Assembly (NCBI RefSeq): GCF_009930815.1
Contig: NZ_CP022222.1
Span: forward strand, 4,072,501 to 4,136,500
Direction of reading: 5' to 3'
DNA: 64,000 bases
From: Bradyrhizobium sp. CCBAU 051011
GTDB taxonomy: Bacteria; Pseudomonadota; Alphaproteobacteria; Rhizobiales; Xanthobacteraceae
The notes beneath the pieces are model-generated. The model made no database searches and was not told where the DNA came from. It worked only from the letters and a program-made list of their open reading frames with translations. Position numbers and translations under genes: made by a program. Every line of letters starts with the position of its first letter. Position 1 is the first letter of the stretch. Positions 57,267 to 64,000 of the stretch are shown here, one piece after another.

Positions 57267-57644
57267 TCAGTTCGCGTAGCGCGCGGTGAGGTCGCGCGAG
57301 ATCTTTGAACCTTCCTCAATATATCTGCGAATCGCGACCGAAGCTGCGGGGGTGCAGGTCCGGTAGGTCTGTTGAAAACCGTTATAGCCGCGGTTGAAGC
57401 CGGCGATCATGCGGGCGCGGCGGTCGCCGGAGGGGGTTTCGGCGTCGATCAGCGCCTGCATTTCGTTGCGCCATTTCGCCCCTTCGTTGGCGCCGCAAAT
57501 GCCCCGGAGGTAGTGCAGGGTGCCGAGTATCTCGGCCAGCCGCTGCAGGTCGCCGTCAAATGGCGCGGCCGCATCCTGGGCCCGCGCCGGGGCCAGATGG
57601 CATGCCGAAATCAGGATAAGGGCGGCGAGGGCGTGTTTTAGCAT
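57267..57644 (-). CDS. TIGR02301-family secreted protein
   Basis: The 125-aa protein has a signal peptide (MLKHALAALILISACHLAPA, cleaved near ARAQ) and the alphaproteobacterial TIGR02301 motif: DLQRLAEILGTLHYLRGICG, with GANEGAKWRNEMQALIDAE and YNGFQQTYRTCTPAA following. The two cysteines may form a disulfide. Function unknown. The ATG at 57644 begins the signal peptide. It probably forms an operon with HAD and NUDIX genes. Confidence 0.85.
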   Translation of the reverse strand: MLKHALAALILISACHLAPARAQDAAAPFDGDLQRLAEILGTLHYLRGICGANEGAKWRNEMQALIDAETPSGDRRARMIAGFNRGYNGFQQTYRTCTPAASVAIRRYIEEGSKISRDLTARYAN

Positions 57645-57687
57645 CTGAGGGCCGATATGCCCCCTCGGGACGCCCGAGGCAAGGCGT

Positions 57688-58107
57688 CTAGACGAGCTTC
57701 CGGGCGGCCTCGATGACCTCCAGAAGGCCGCCGGTGACCTTGAGGTCGCCAAGCCCATCGGGGGCCAGCCATTTGAAATCGTCGTGCTCGTCGTTCAGGA
57801 CCGGCTCCCGGGCCGTCCAGCGCGCCGCGAATGACATGATCAGATAGTGCCCGCCGCCGCCGGCTCCGGGCAGCACCTCGCGCCAGCCGGCCAAGCCCAA
57901 AATCTCGATTCTGAGCCCCGTTTCCTCGTCCACCTCTCGGTGGAGCGCCGCGTGCAGGGATTCGCCGAATTCGACCCGGCCGCCGGGGAGCGAGTAAAAA
58001 CCCTTGCCGGGTGAGCGGGCGCGGCGGACCAGCAGCACCTTGCCGTCGCGAAAAATCGCGCCGCTGACGGCGAGCTGGGGGCGGGTCGGATGGACAGGCG
58101 AGGTCAA
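57688..58107 (-). CDS. NUDIX hydrolase
   Basis: The 139-aa protein has an intact Nudix box (GRVEFGESLHAALHREVDEE followed by TGL), preceded by LLVRRARSPGKGFYSLPG. It is a MutT/NudE-sized pyrophosphohydrolase; the substrate may be a damaged nucleotide or an ADP-ribose-type compound. The start is the ATG at 58107. It is 43 bp upstream of the TIGR02301 start. Confidence 0.88.
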   Translation of the reverse strand: MTSPVHPTRPQLAVSGAIFRDGKVLLVRRARSPGKGFYSLPGGRVEFGESLHAALHREVDEETGLRIEILGLAGWREVLPGAGGGGHYLIMSFAARWTAREPVLNDEHDDFKWLAPDGLGDLKVTGGLLEVIEAARKLV

Positions 58108-58194
58108 GGGACGGTCCGATAAGCAGGTTCCTGTGGAACGATCATGCCCGATCGGTCTGCGCAGGTCTAATTGCAGCGGCTGGAGCCAGGCGGC

Positions 58195-58710
58195 TTAGTT
58201 CGTCAGCGCGGATTCGATGTCGGTATCGGAATTGCCGTTGATGACGCCGCCGGCCAGCGCCACCAGCGGCTTGACCCAGGCGGTGGCCTGCTCGGCCAGC
58301 GTGGAGCGGGTCTTGTCCTGCTGGGCTTCACGCATCGCCTTGCCCACCGCTGACAGAATCGAGGTCATGGTAGCCGTGAGCTTGTCGAAATCGGCCCGGA
58401 CCTTGGGGTCGGCGCATTCATAGGCCTCGATCGCGAGGTCGCGGGCCTTGAAGTTGGAGGCCCAGAAATGCTCGGCGTAGGACAGTGGCGTCCATGTGAG
58501 AAAATCCTCCGCGCATTCCGGCATGTCCGGAACCATTTCGAGCAGCATGATGGCTTCGTTGAAATGATTCAGATAGTCGGTGGCGAGCCCGGTGCGGGGA
58601 TTGATGTTGGCCGCACGCAATTGCTCCGCACGGGCCTCGTCTATACGGACCGTCGTCGGTGGCGGCATCGGGCGATCGGATCGCACTTCTGTGGCGGCCG
58701 TAGCATTCAT
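58195..58710 (-). CDS. Conserved hypothetical, 171 aa
   Basis: The protein is largely helical. The middle contains NPRTGLATDYLNHFNEAIML, then PECAEDFLTWTPLSYAEHFW and RDLAIEAYECADPKVRADFD. The C-terminal part is Ala/Gly-rich (WVKPLVALAGGVINGNSDTD). I know it only as a conserved Bradyrhizobium-type protein. The ATG at 58710 follows GTGGAACGG; an in-frame ATG at 58728 is an alternative. It is divergent from the YedK gene. Confidence 0.6.
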   Translation of the reverse strand: MNATAATEVRSDRPMPPPTTVRIDEARAEQLRAANINPRTGLATDYLNHFNEAIMLLEMVPDMPECAEDFLTWTPLSYAEHFWASNFKARDLAIEAYECADPKVRADFDKLTATMTSILSAVGKAMREAQQDKTRSTLAEQATAWVKPLVALAGGVINGNSDTDIESALTN

Positions 58711-58772
58711 CCGTTCCACTGTTAACATGCTGGGTTAACACCCATTAAACGGAAGCTTATGTTGGTCAGATA

Positions 58773-59537
58773 ATGTGCGGACGTTTCGTCATTACCTCGC
58801 CGCCGGCGGCGCTTCGGCAGATCTTCGGCTATATCGAGCAACCTAATTTCCCGCCGCGGTATAATATCGCGCCGACTCAACCTGTTCCGGTGGTCATTCT
58901 GGAAAATGGCGGCCGCCATTTTCGGCTGATGCGCTGGGGGCTGGTGCCGGCCTGGGTCAAAGACCCTCGTAAATTTACCCTCCTGATCAACGCGCGCTCC
59001 GAGACGGTGCTCGACAAGCCCGCGTTCAAGAACGCGATCAAGCGACGGCGCGTCCTGATCCCGGCCGACGGTTATTACGAATGGCAGGATGCTGATGGAC
59101 GCAAGCGGCCGTTCTTCATCCACCGACGCGACGGCCATCCGGTCGGCTTTGCCGCGCTCGCGGAGACCTGGATGGGGCCGAACGGCGAGGAGACCGACAG
59201 CGTCGCCATCGTCACCGCGCCCGCCAGCCACGATCTCGCCACGCTGCATCATCGCGTGCCCGTGACGATCGCGCCCGAGGAATTCGAACGCTGGCTCGAT
59301 GGCCGGACCAATGACGCCAACGACGTGATGCCGCTGCTGCGCGGGCCGGCCGAGGGCGAATTCGCCTGGCACGAGATTTCCACCCGCGTCAACCGTGTCG
59401 TCAATGACGACGCGCAATTGCTGCTGCCGATCACCGACGAGCAGCGGGCCGCGGAGGAGCCGAAGCCGAAGAAGGCCGCGCCGCGCAAGGCGGCATCGGT
59501 GGCGCCGGAGGATGACGGGCAGGGCTCGTTGTTTTGA
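58773..59537 (+). CDS. YedK/HMCES abasic-site sensor (SRAP protein)
   Basis: The 254-aa SRAP protein has the catalytic Cys2 (MCGRFVI), the conserved FPPRYNIAPTQPVPVV, FTLLINARSETVLDKPAF, GYYEW with the Glu, and the HHRVPV His motif. These proteins form a covalent crosslink to abasic sites in single-stranded DNA. The C-terminal tail is KPKKAAPRKAASVAPE followed by DDGQGSLF; the final QGSLF resembles a weak beta-clamp motif. The gene is divergent from a hypothetical gene, 62 bp apart. Confidence 0.93.
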   Translation: MCGRFVITSPPAALRQIFGYIEQPNFPPRYNIAPTQPVPVVILENGGRHFRLMRWGLVPAWVKDPRKFTLLINARSETVLDKPAFKNAIKRRRVLIPADGYYEWQDADGRKRPFFIHRRDGHPVGFAALAETWMGPNGEETDSVAIVTAPASHDLATLHHRVPVTIAPEEFERWLDGRTNDANDVMPLLRGPAEGEFAWHEISTRVNRVVNDDAQLLLPITDEQRAAEEPKPKKAAPRKAASVAPEDDGQGSLF

Positions 59538-59549
59538 GGCATCAGTTCT

Positions 59550-59637
59550 GTAGGGTGGGCAAAGCGCAGCGTACCCACCATTTCCACCGCGTAATTCCGC
59601 TCGCAATGGTGGGCACGCTTCGCTTTGCCCACCCTAC
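59550..59637. repeat. Intergenic repeat, family B copy 5
   Basis: Begins GTAGGGTGGGCAAAGCGCAG and ends CTTTGCCCACCCTAC with GTACCCACCATT facing AATGGTGGGCAC. It separates the convergent yedK-type and nudK genes. Confidence 0.85.
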
Positions 59638-59642
59638 GGCCC

Positions 59643-60224
59643 TTACTTAAAAATATTCAGCGCCGCGTATTGCAACAGCATGATGGTCTTGGCGTCGACG
59701 ATGCGGCCGTCCGATATCATCGCGAGCGCCTGGTCGATCGGCAATTCGAGCACCTCGATGTCCTCGCCTTCCTCGACGAGGCCGCCGCCGTCACCGATGC
59801 GCATCGCGGCTTCATATTCGGCGACGAAGAAGTGCAGTTTCTCGGTGACAGAGCCCGGGCTCATGAAGGCTTCGAAGATCTTGCGGACCTCGCCGAGCCG
59901 ATAGCCGATTTCTTCCTCGGCCTCGGCGCGAATGCGCTCCTCCGGTGAAGCGTCATCGAGCATGCCGGCCGCGGCCTCGATCATCAGCTCGTCGTAGCCG
60001 GCAAGGTAGGTCGGCAGGCGGAACTGGCGCGTCAGCACGACGGTGCGACTTGCGACACGATACGCCAGCAGCGCCGCGGCATGGCCGCGGTCGAACACTT
60101 CGCGCTTCATCGTCTGCCACTCGCCGCTGCCGCGGCGATACTCGAACTCGACTTCGTTCAACCGGTAATGCCGGTCGGAGAGCACGTTGATGTTCTTGAC
60201 GCGGACACGATCGGAAATGGTCAT
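59643..60224 (-). CDS. nudK: NudK-like GDP-mannose pyrophosphatase
   Basis: The 193-aa NUDIX protein has the domain-swapped layout of NudK: VKNINVLSDRHYRLNEVEFE at the start, RQFRLPTYLAGYDELMIEAA before the box, and a degenerate Nudix box G-M-L-D-D-A-S-P-E-E-R-I-R-A-E-A-E-E-E-I-G, in which the usual Arg is Ala, as is common in this subfamily. It probably hydrolyses GDP-mannose or ADP-ribose. It lies 14 bp downstream of the GNAT gene on the same strand. Confidence 0.82.
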   Translation of the reverse strand: MTISDRVRVKNINVLSDRHYRLNEVEFEYRRGSGEWQTMKREVFDRGHAAALLAYRVASRTVVLTRQFRLPTYLAGYDELMIEAAAGMLDDASPEERIRAEAEEEIGYRLGEVRKIFEAFMSPGSVTEKLHFFVAEYEAAMRIGDGGGLVEEGEDIEVLELPIDQALAMISDGRIVDAKTIMLLQYAALNIFK

Positions 60225-60238
60225 GAAAATCCTTCAGC

Positions 60239-60697
60239 TCACCGCGGCTCGCGGCCGTCGAGCCATTTGGTGAAGAACAAGATCTTCTGCTCGCCGAAGC
60301 CGATCGACTGGTAGAACGCGGCAACGCCGGAGTTTTCGGGGCGCACCAGCAATTGCAGTTTCGGTACCCCAGCGGCGCGCAGCCAGTCCTCGGCCGCATT
60401 CATAATGGCGCGGCCATAGCCCTTCGCGCGGCGATCGGGATCGGTGGCGACGTAATAGACCCAGCCGCGGTGGCCGTCATGGCCGACCATCGCGGTGGCG
60501 ACGATCGCGCCACCGTCGCGGCCGATCAGCACGGTCGAATGCGGTCCGCGACGGGCGAGGGCAATGTCAGCGGCGGGATCGTTCCAGGGTCGCGTCAGGC
60601 CGCAGGCCTGCCACAGCGCGATTACGGTCGCAACGTCAGCGTCCACGATGTCCGCGATCGCGAGCGCGGGCGTTGTCTTCATTGCAGGCGCAGTCAC
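60239..60697 (-). CDS. YpeA-like GNAT acetyltransferase
   Basis: The 152-aa GNAT protein has WVYYVATDPDRRAKGYGRAI with the R-x-K-G-Y-G acetyl-CoA loop and the late segment KLQLLVRPENSGVAAFYQSI. YpeA-type proteins are small acetyltransferases of unknown acceptor. The GTG at 60697 overlaps the stop codon of the upstream oxidase gene in a GTGA sequence, with GGAAGG before it; an ATG at 60682 is an alternative. Confidence 0.85.
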   Translation of the reverse strand: MTAPAMKTTPALAIADIVDADVATVIALWQACGLTRPWNDPAADIALARRGPHSTVLIGRDGGAIVATAMVGHDGHRGWVYYVATDPDRRAKGYGRAIMNAAEDWLRAAGVPKLQLLVRPENSGVAAFYQSIGFGEQKILFFTKWLDGREPR

Positions 60698-62121
60698 AGC
60701 ACCTTCCCAGGATTCATAATGCCGAGAGGATCGAGCATCGCCTTGATGCCGCGCATCAGCTCGATCGCGACCTTGTCTTTCACGTCGGGCAGTTCATCGC
60801 GCTTGAGCACGCCGATGCCGTGCTCGGCCGATATCGATCCGCCCATCCGCAGCACGATCTCGAACACGACTTCGTTGACCTCATGCCAGCGCGACATGAA
60901 GTCGGCGGTGTTGCCACCGACCGGCTGGCTGACATTGTAGTGGATGTTGCCGTCGCCGAGATGGCCGAACGGCACCGGCCGCGAGCCGGGGATCAATTTC
61001 ACGACGGCCGCATTGGCTTCTTCGATAAACGCAGGGACCGCGGCAACCGGCACCGAGATATCGTGCTTGATCGAGCCGCCCTCCGGCTTCTGCGCCGCCG
61101 ACATTTCATCGCGCAGTTTCCAGAATCCGGCGCGCTGCGTCAGGCTAGCCGCGATCACGGCGTCGTCGACGATGCCTTCGTCCATGCCTTTTGCGAGGAT
61201 CGATTCCAGCGCGGCACTGGCGTCGTCGCGCGAGGACGACAATTCCATCAACACGTACCAGGGGTGCTTGGTCGTGAGGGGATCGCGGATGTCGATGCCG
61301 TGACGCAGGCTGAAATCGACGGCGATATCGGCCAGCAATTCGAAGCTGGTCAGGCTGCCGGCGGCCTCGTTCTGCGCAATTGACAACAGTTTGAGCGCTT
61401 GCGCCGGGGATTGAAGGCCGACATAGGCGGTCTCCACCGCGTGCGGCTTCGGAAACAGTTTTAGCGTCGCCGCGGTGATGATGCCGAGCGTGCCCTCGGC
61501 GCCGATGAAGAGGTTGCGCAGATCGTAGCCGGTATTGTCCTTCTTCAGTTTTGACAATCCGTTCAGGATGCGGCCGTCGGCCAGCACGACTTCCAGCCCG
61601 AGCGCCATCTCGCGCGCCACGCCATACGCCAAGGCAGCCGTGCCGCCGGCATTGGTGGAGAGATTGCCGCCGATGGTGCAGCTTCCTTCCGCGCCGAGCG
61701 ACAGCGGGAACAGGCGATCGACCTCGGCCGCGCGCTGCTGCGCGATTTGCAGCACGACGCCGGCTTCGCAGGTCATGGTGTTGGAGGCAGGATCGATTTC
61801 GCGAATCTTGTCCAGCCGTCGCAGCGAGACGACGACCTCGCCATTGTGCGGGGTCTGGCCGCCGACGAGGCCGGTATTGCCGCCCTGCGGCACCAGGGCA
61901 ATCTTGTGCTCGCTGGCGAGCTTGCAGATTGCGGATACTTCCGCCGTCGAGCCGGGCCGCAGCACCAGCGGCGAGCGGCCGTGGAACAGGTCGCGTTCCT
62001 CGGTGACGTAGGGCGCAATATCGGCCGCATCGGTCACCGCATATTTGTCGCCAACGATGGCGCGGAATTTTGCGATCAGCTCGGCGGGAAGCGGCGGCAC
62101 GGAATTCTGGACGACATTCAT
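60694..62121 (-). CDS. FAD-binding oxidoreductase, D-2-hydroxyacid dehydrogenase (GlcD-like)
   Basis: The 475-aa protein has a PCMH-type FAD domain (VPQGGNTGLVGGQTPHNGEV, GGNLSTNAGGTAALAYGVAR) and a C-terminal FAD-linked oxidase domain (FGHLGDGNIHYNVSQPVGGN, HGIGVLKRDELPDVK). It oxidises D-2-hydroxyacids such as D-lactate or D-2-hydroxyglutarate, passing electrons to the respiratory chain. The ATG at 62121 was chosen; six extra residues from 62139 (MKEKKK) are possible. It overlaps the GNAT gene and follows sua5 by 28 bp. Confidence 0.88.
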   Translation of the reverse strand: MNVVQNSVPPLPAELIAKFRAIVGDKYAVTDAADIAPYVTEERDLFHGRSPLVLRPGSTAEVSAICKLASEHKIALVPQGGNTGLVGGQTPHNGEVVVSLRRLDKIREIDPASNTMTCEAGVVLQIAQQRAAEVDRLFPLSLGAEGSCTIGGNLSTNAGGTAALAYGVAREMALGLEVVLADGRILNGLSKLKKDNTGYDLRNLFIGAEGTLGIITAATLKLFPKPHAVETAYVGLQSPAQALKLLSIAQNEAAGSLTSFELLADIAVDFSLRHGIDIRDPLTTKHPWYVLMELSSSRDDASAALESILAKGMDEGIVDDAVIAASLTQRAGFWKLRDEMSAAQKPEGGSIKHDISVPVAAVPAFIEEANAAVVKLIPGSRPVPFGHLGDGNIHYNVSQPVGGNTADFMSRWHEVNEVVFEIVLRMGGSISAEHGIGVLKRDELPDVKDKVAIELMRGIKAMLDPLGIMNPGKVL

Positions 62122-62149
62122 TTTCTTTTTCTCTTTCATTCTCGCCCAT

Positions 62150-63142
62150 TCATTCTCGGCCGACTGCTGCGCGGCGCAGCCGGTCGTTAATGGCTTCGCC
62201 CAATCCCTCGTCCGGGATGGGCATCACTGCGATGGTGCGCGCCCCCTTGGCGTCGAGCGCGCGAAGATGGCCGAACAGGTTGGCGGCGGCCTCGTCGAGA
62301 TCGCCGCGCTCCGACAGATTCATCACGTGAGAGGCGGCGTCAATTCCCGAAATTGCTCCGAGCCCGAACGCGAGCAATGCTTCGCCGGGCTCGAGCCCGA
62401 CCGCGTTCAGCCGGACACGCGCGCGCGGTGCGTAGTGCGAGGCCAGCATGCCCGGCGCCAGCGGCTGCCCGTTGTCGCTTTCGGCATCAGCCGGCGGCTG
62501 CGCAAGGGCGCGGCCGAGCACGCGCTCAATCTCGGCGCGCGGCAGGCCGCCGGGTCGCAGCAGCATCGGCTCGCCAAAGCAGCCGACGATGGTCGATTCA
62601 ACGCCGACCTCGACCGCGCCGCCGTCGACGATCAGGTCGATCCGCCCTGCGAGGTCGCTCTGCACATGGGCGGCCGCGGTCGGTGAGACGTGGCCCGAAA
62701 TGTTCGCGGATGGCGCCACCACCGGGCCGCCGAACACGCGCAGAATGTCGCGTGCGATCCTGTGGGCAGGGATGCGGACCGCGACCGTATCAAGGCCCGC
62801 GGTCGCGAGATCAGCGACCGCGCAATCTTCCGTCTTCGGCAGCACCAGCGTCAGCGGACCCGGCCAGAACGCTTCGGCCAGCGCCGCCGCCGCGGCGTCA
62901 AAACGGGCGATCAGTCGCGCGGCGGTGATATCACCGACATGGGCGATCAGCGGGTTGAAGGCCGGCCGGCCCTTGGCCTGGTAGAGGCGGGCGATCGCGG
63001 CCGGATTGGTGGCGTCGGCGCCGAGGCCGTAGACGGTCTCGGTCGGGAACGCGACCAGCCCGCCTGCCGCCAGCGCGCGCGCGGCAGCCACCACGGCGGT
63101 CTCGCTGGCGGGCAAAATCTGGGTTTTCAGACCAACATTCAC
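62150..63142 (-). CDS. sua5: L-threonylcarbamoyladenylate synthase (Sua5 type)
   Basis: The 330-aa protein makes threonylcarbamoyl-AMP for tRNA t6A37. The YrdC domain shows LVAFPTETVYGLGADATNPA, the Lys-Arg motif YQAKGRPAFNPLIAHV, and VVAPSANISGHVSPTAAAHV. A C-terminal Sua5 domain (about residues 230-330) is present. A GTG at 63142 (VNVGLKTQILPAS) was chosen; the longer frame upstream runs through the tRNA gene antisense and is spurious. It heads the cluster of oxidase, GNAT and nudK genes. Confidence 0.9.
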   Translation of the reverse strand: MNVGLKTQILPASETAVVAAARALAAGGLVAFPTETVYGLGADATNPAAIARLYQAKGRPAFNPLIAHVGDITAARLIARFDAAAAALAEAFWPGPLTLVLPKTEDCAVADLATAGLDTVAVRIPAHRIARDILRVFGGPVVAPSANISGHVSPTAAAHVQSDLAGRIDLIVDGGAVEVGVESTIVGCFGEPMLLRPGGLPRAEIERVLGRALAQPPADAESDNGQPLAPGMLASHYAPRARVRLNAVGLEPGEALLAFGLGAISGIDAASHVMNLSERGDLDEAAANLFGHLRALDAKGARTIAVMPIPDEGLGEAINDRLRRAAVGRE

Positions 63143-63211
63143 TGTGATTAATTTCCTTAATTCGGCTGCTTGCGGTCGCCGAAACCCAAGGCTATAAGCC
63201 GCGTTCCAAGT

Positions 63212-63288
63212 CGGAGTGTGGCTCAGCCCGGTAGAGCACTGCGTTCGGGACGCAGGGGTCGCAGGTTCGAATCCTGCCACTCCGACCA
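63212..63288 (+). tRNA. tRNA-Pro, anticodon CGG
   Basis: The 77-nt gene folds as a cloverleaf. The acceptor stem is CGGAGTG / CACTCCG, the anticodon stem-loop is CTGCG-TTCGGGA-CGCAG with anticodon CGG, and the T arm is GCAGG-TTCGAAT-CCTGC. The CCA end is encoded. It is divergent from sua5 and is the likely integration site of the downstream integrase gene. Confidence 0.95.
63261..63288. other. Likely attL core: 3' part of tRNA-Pro
   Basis: Tyrosine recombinases of this type insert at the 3' end of a tRNA gene and leave the gene intact. The stretch from GCAGGTTCGAATCCTGCC to the CCA end is the expected core. A direct repeat of it should lie beyond the right edge of the window. Confidence 0.5.
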
Positions 63289-63296
63289 TGAAATTC

Positions 63297-64000
63297 TTAT
63301 GCTTTTCGTCTTTTTTCACGATAGGCAGCCAAGTCAACCCCGGGAATAACCCCAGATACGCTGTTCTCCTTTGGTTTCGATGTGATTGCGGTGGCCGCGT
63401 CGCGTAAGAACTCCGGATGGTGATGGCCGTAGGTGTCGAGCAGAACCTCGACGGACATGCCGAGGAACCCGGCCGCTTTCCAGGGATCAGCCCCGCGCTG
63501 CATCAGCCTCGTTGCAGCCGTGTGCCGCAAGGTGTGGGGCGTGACCTTTCCCTGCTCGGTGGATAGGCGCGCAAGCCTGACCGCACTCCGGGATCCGGTC
63601 TTCACGGATTTCACGGCCGCTCCATTGAACTCAACGAAGTGCGATATGATTGCATCCGTTCGAACCCAGCGCCGCATATGTGCGAGCAGGCGATCGGGTA
63701 ATGGCGCCGGTGGCTGGCGCTTCTTGGTGCCTGTCTGACCCTGTGCAAGCCGGTAGAAGATGCCGTGCTCCAGATCGACATATGATCGACCTTCATCGCG
63801 ATACGGCGACGCGGATGCGATGGCGCCGGCACGCGTGCCCGTGTAGAGGCCAATCAGGATGAAGCGTGCGATATGACGCAGCGGACGCCTATCCGTTTCT
63901 ATTTTCTGATTTTTCAAGGCGCCGCGATGTTGCGTCTGCACCTCGCGATATCGCCAGCAGGTCCACAAAAGAGCAGCCGCTTCGCTGCGGGTTAGCCATC
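63297..64000 (-). CDS. Tyrosine recombinase (site-specific integrase), runs off right edge
   Basis: The visible C-terminal 234 codons form the catalytic domain of a phage-type integrase: the first Arg in [17 protein letters not shown], the H-x-L-R-H motif in [18 protein letters not shown], and the tyrosine in [17 protein letters not shown]. Downstream of the stop there are only 8 bp to the tRNA-Pro end. The reading frame stays open to the window edge ([15 protein letters not shown] at the visible N-terminus), so the gene is partial by truncation of the window, not by mutation. It marks a genomic island or prophage lying to the right. Confidence 0.92.
   Translation of the reverse strand, partial: WLTRSEAAALLWTCWRYREVQTQHRGALKNQKIETDRRPLRHIARFILIGLYTGTRAGAIASASPYRDEGRSYVDLEHGIFYRLAQGQTGTKKRQPPAPLPDRLLAHMRRWVRTDAIISHFVEFNGAAVKSVKTGSRSAVRLARLSTEQGKVTPHTLRHTAATRLMQRGADPWKAAGFLGMSVEVLLDTYGHHHPEFLRDAATAITSKPKENSVSGVIPGVDLAAYREKRRKA

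Noticed and set aside
58718..58760. Possible CtrA boxes between the hypothetical gene and the YedK gene
   Set aside because: The TTAA repeats there are spaced by 9 and 6 bases, not 7, so they do not fit the CtrA consensus.
63143..63337. N-terminal extension of Sua5 containing the sequence [16 protein letters not shown]
   Set aside because: It is the antisense translation of the tRNA-Pro gene, a known annotation artefact; the real start is the GTG at 63142.

Overview
The window looks like chromosome of a Bradyrhizobium-type alphaproteobacterium. This rests on very GC-rich coding sequence, a CcrM-type GANTC methylase, alphaproteobacterial families (DUF2007, DUF1236, DUF6894, TIGR02301, DUF721/DciA), the order mutY / DUF721 / dsbA / smc, and several families of intergenic palindromic repeats typical of that group. 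The genus call is recognition from memory, not a database result.

Layout. 1-3.2 kb: genome maintenance (smc start, dsbA-like gene, DciA-like gene, divergent mutY). 3.2-12.4 kb: an accessory-looking stretch of small metabolic and regulatory genes (thioesterase, FAD monooxygenase, three NTF2-fold proteins, an MmyB-type XRE regulator, two GSTs, LysR, a carboxymuconolactone-decarboxylase-like protein), with an unassigned, less GC-rich gap at 5.4-6.36 kb. 12.5-23.3 kb: ccrM, a zinc metallopeptidase, moaB, a MarR-GNAT fusion with a coupled 51-aa ORF, a glycosyltransferase, a PA0069-type radical SAM protein, VOC and GNAT proteins, rnhB, a GT39 membrane protein and a uracil-DNA glycosylase. 23.4-37.3 kb: ETF-QO, a TPR lipoprotein-like protein, ispE, a LysE exporter, polyprenyl diphosphate synthase, DUF2007 and TrmN6-like genes, an S49 peptidase, glyQ-glyS, a methyltransferase and small secreted or membrane proteins. 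37.3-51.4 kb: ppdK with a Lys/Ala-rich N-terminal extension, a SleB-like hydrolase, an MFS transporter, an AcuI-like reductase, a chemoreceptor, DUF2339 and a tyrosine phosphatase. 51.4-63.2 kb: nucleic-acid and nucleotide housekeeping (HD hydrolase, tag, ygfZ, a dihydroorotase-like gene, two NUDIX genes, HAD, YedK, GNAT, a GlcD-like oxidase, Sua5).

Mobile DNA. One complete IS481-family element (55121-56171) has near-perfect 33-bp terminal inverted repeats and a 5-bp target duplication (GCAAT), and it splits an older intergenic repeat. At the right edge a tRNA-Pro(CGG) gene is followed 8 bp downstream by a tyrosine recombinase gene that runs off the window, so the window probably ends at the left border of a tRNA-Pro-integrated genomic island.

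How genes work together. Tight overlaps mark several likely operons: ygfZ-tag-HD hydrolase (4-nt overlaps), GlcD-like oxidase-GNAT (GTGA overlap) with sua5 and nudK, HAD-TIGR02301-NUDIX, DUF2007-trmN6-like, glyQ-glyS, and MarR/GNAT plus its small ORF. Candidate operators are visible for the MmyB-type regulator (6799-6813) and the MarR regulator (two dyads 21 bp apart), and ccrM carries clustered GANTC sites and a near-consensus CtrA box. I see no CRISPR array, rRNA, secretion system or classical defence locus. Most of the window is core chromosome; the best leads are small and regulatory, plus the island border.
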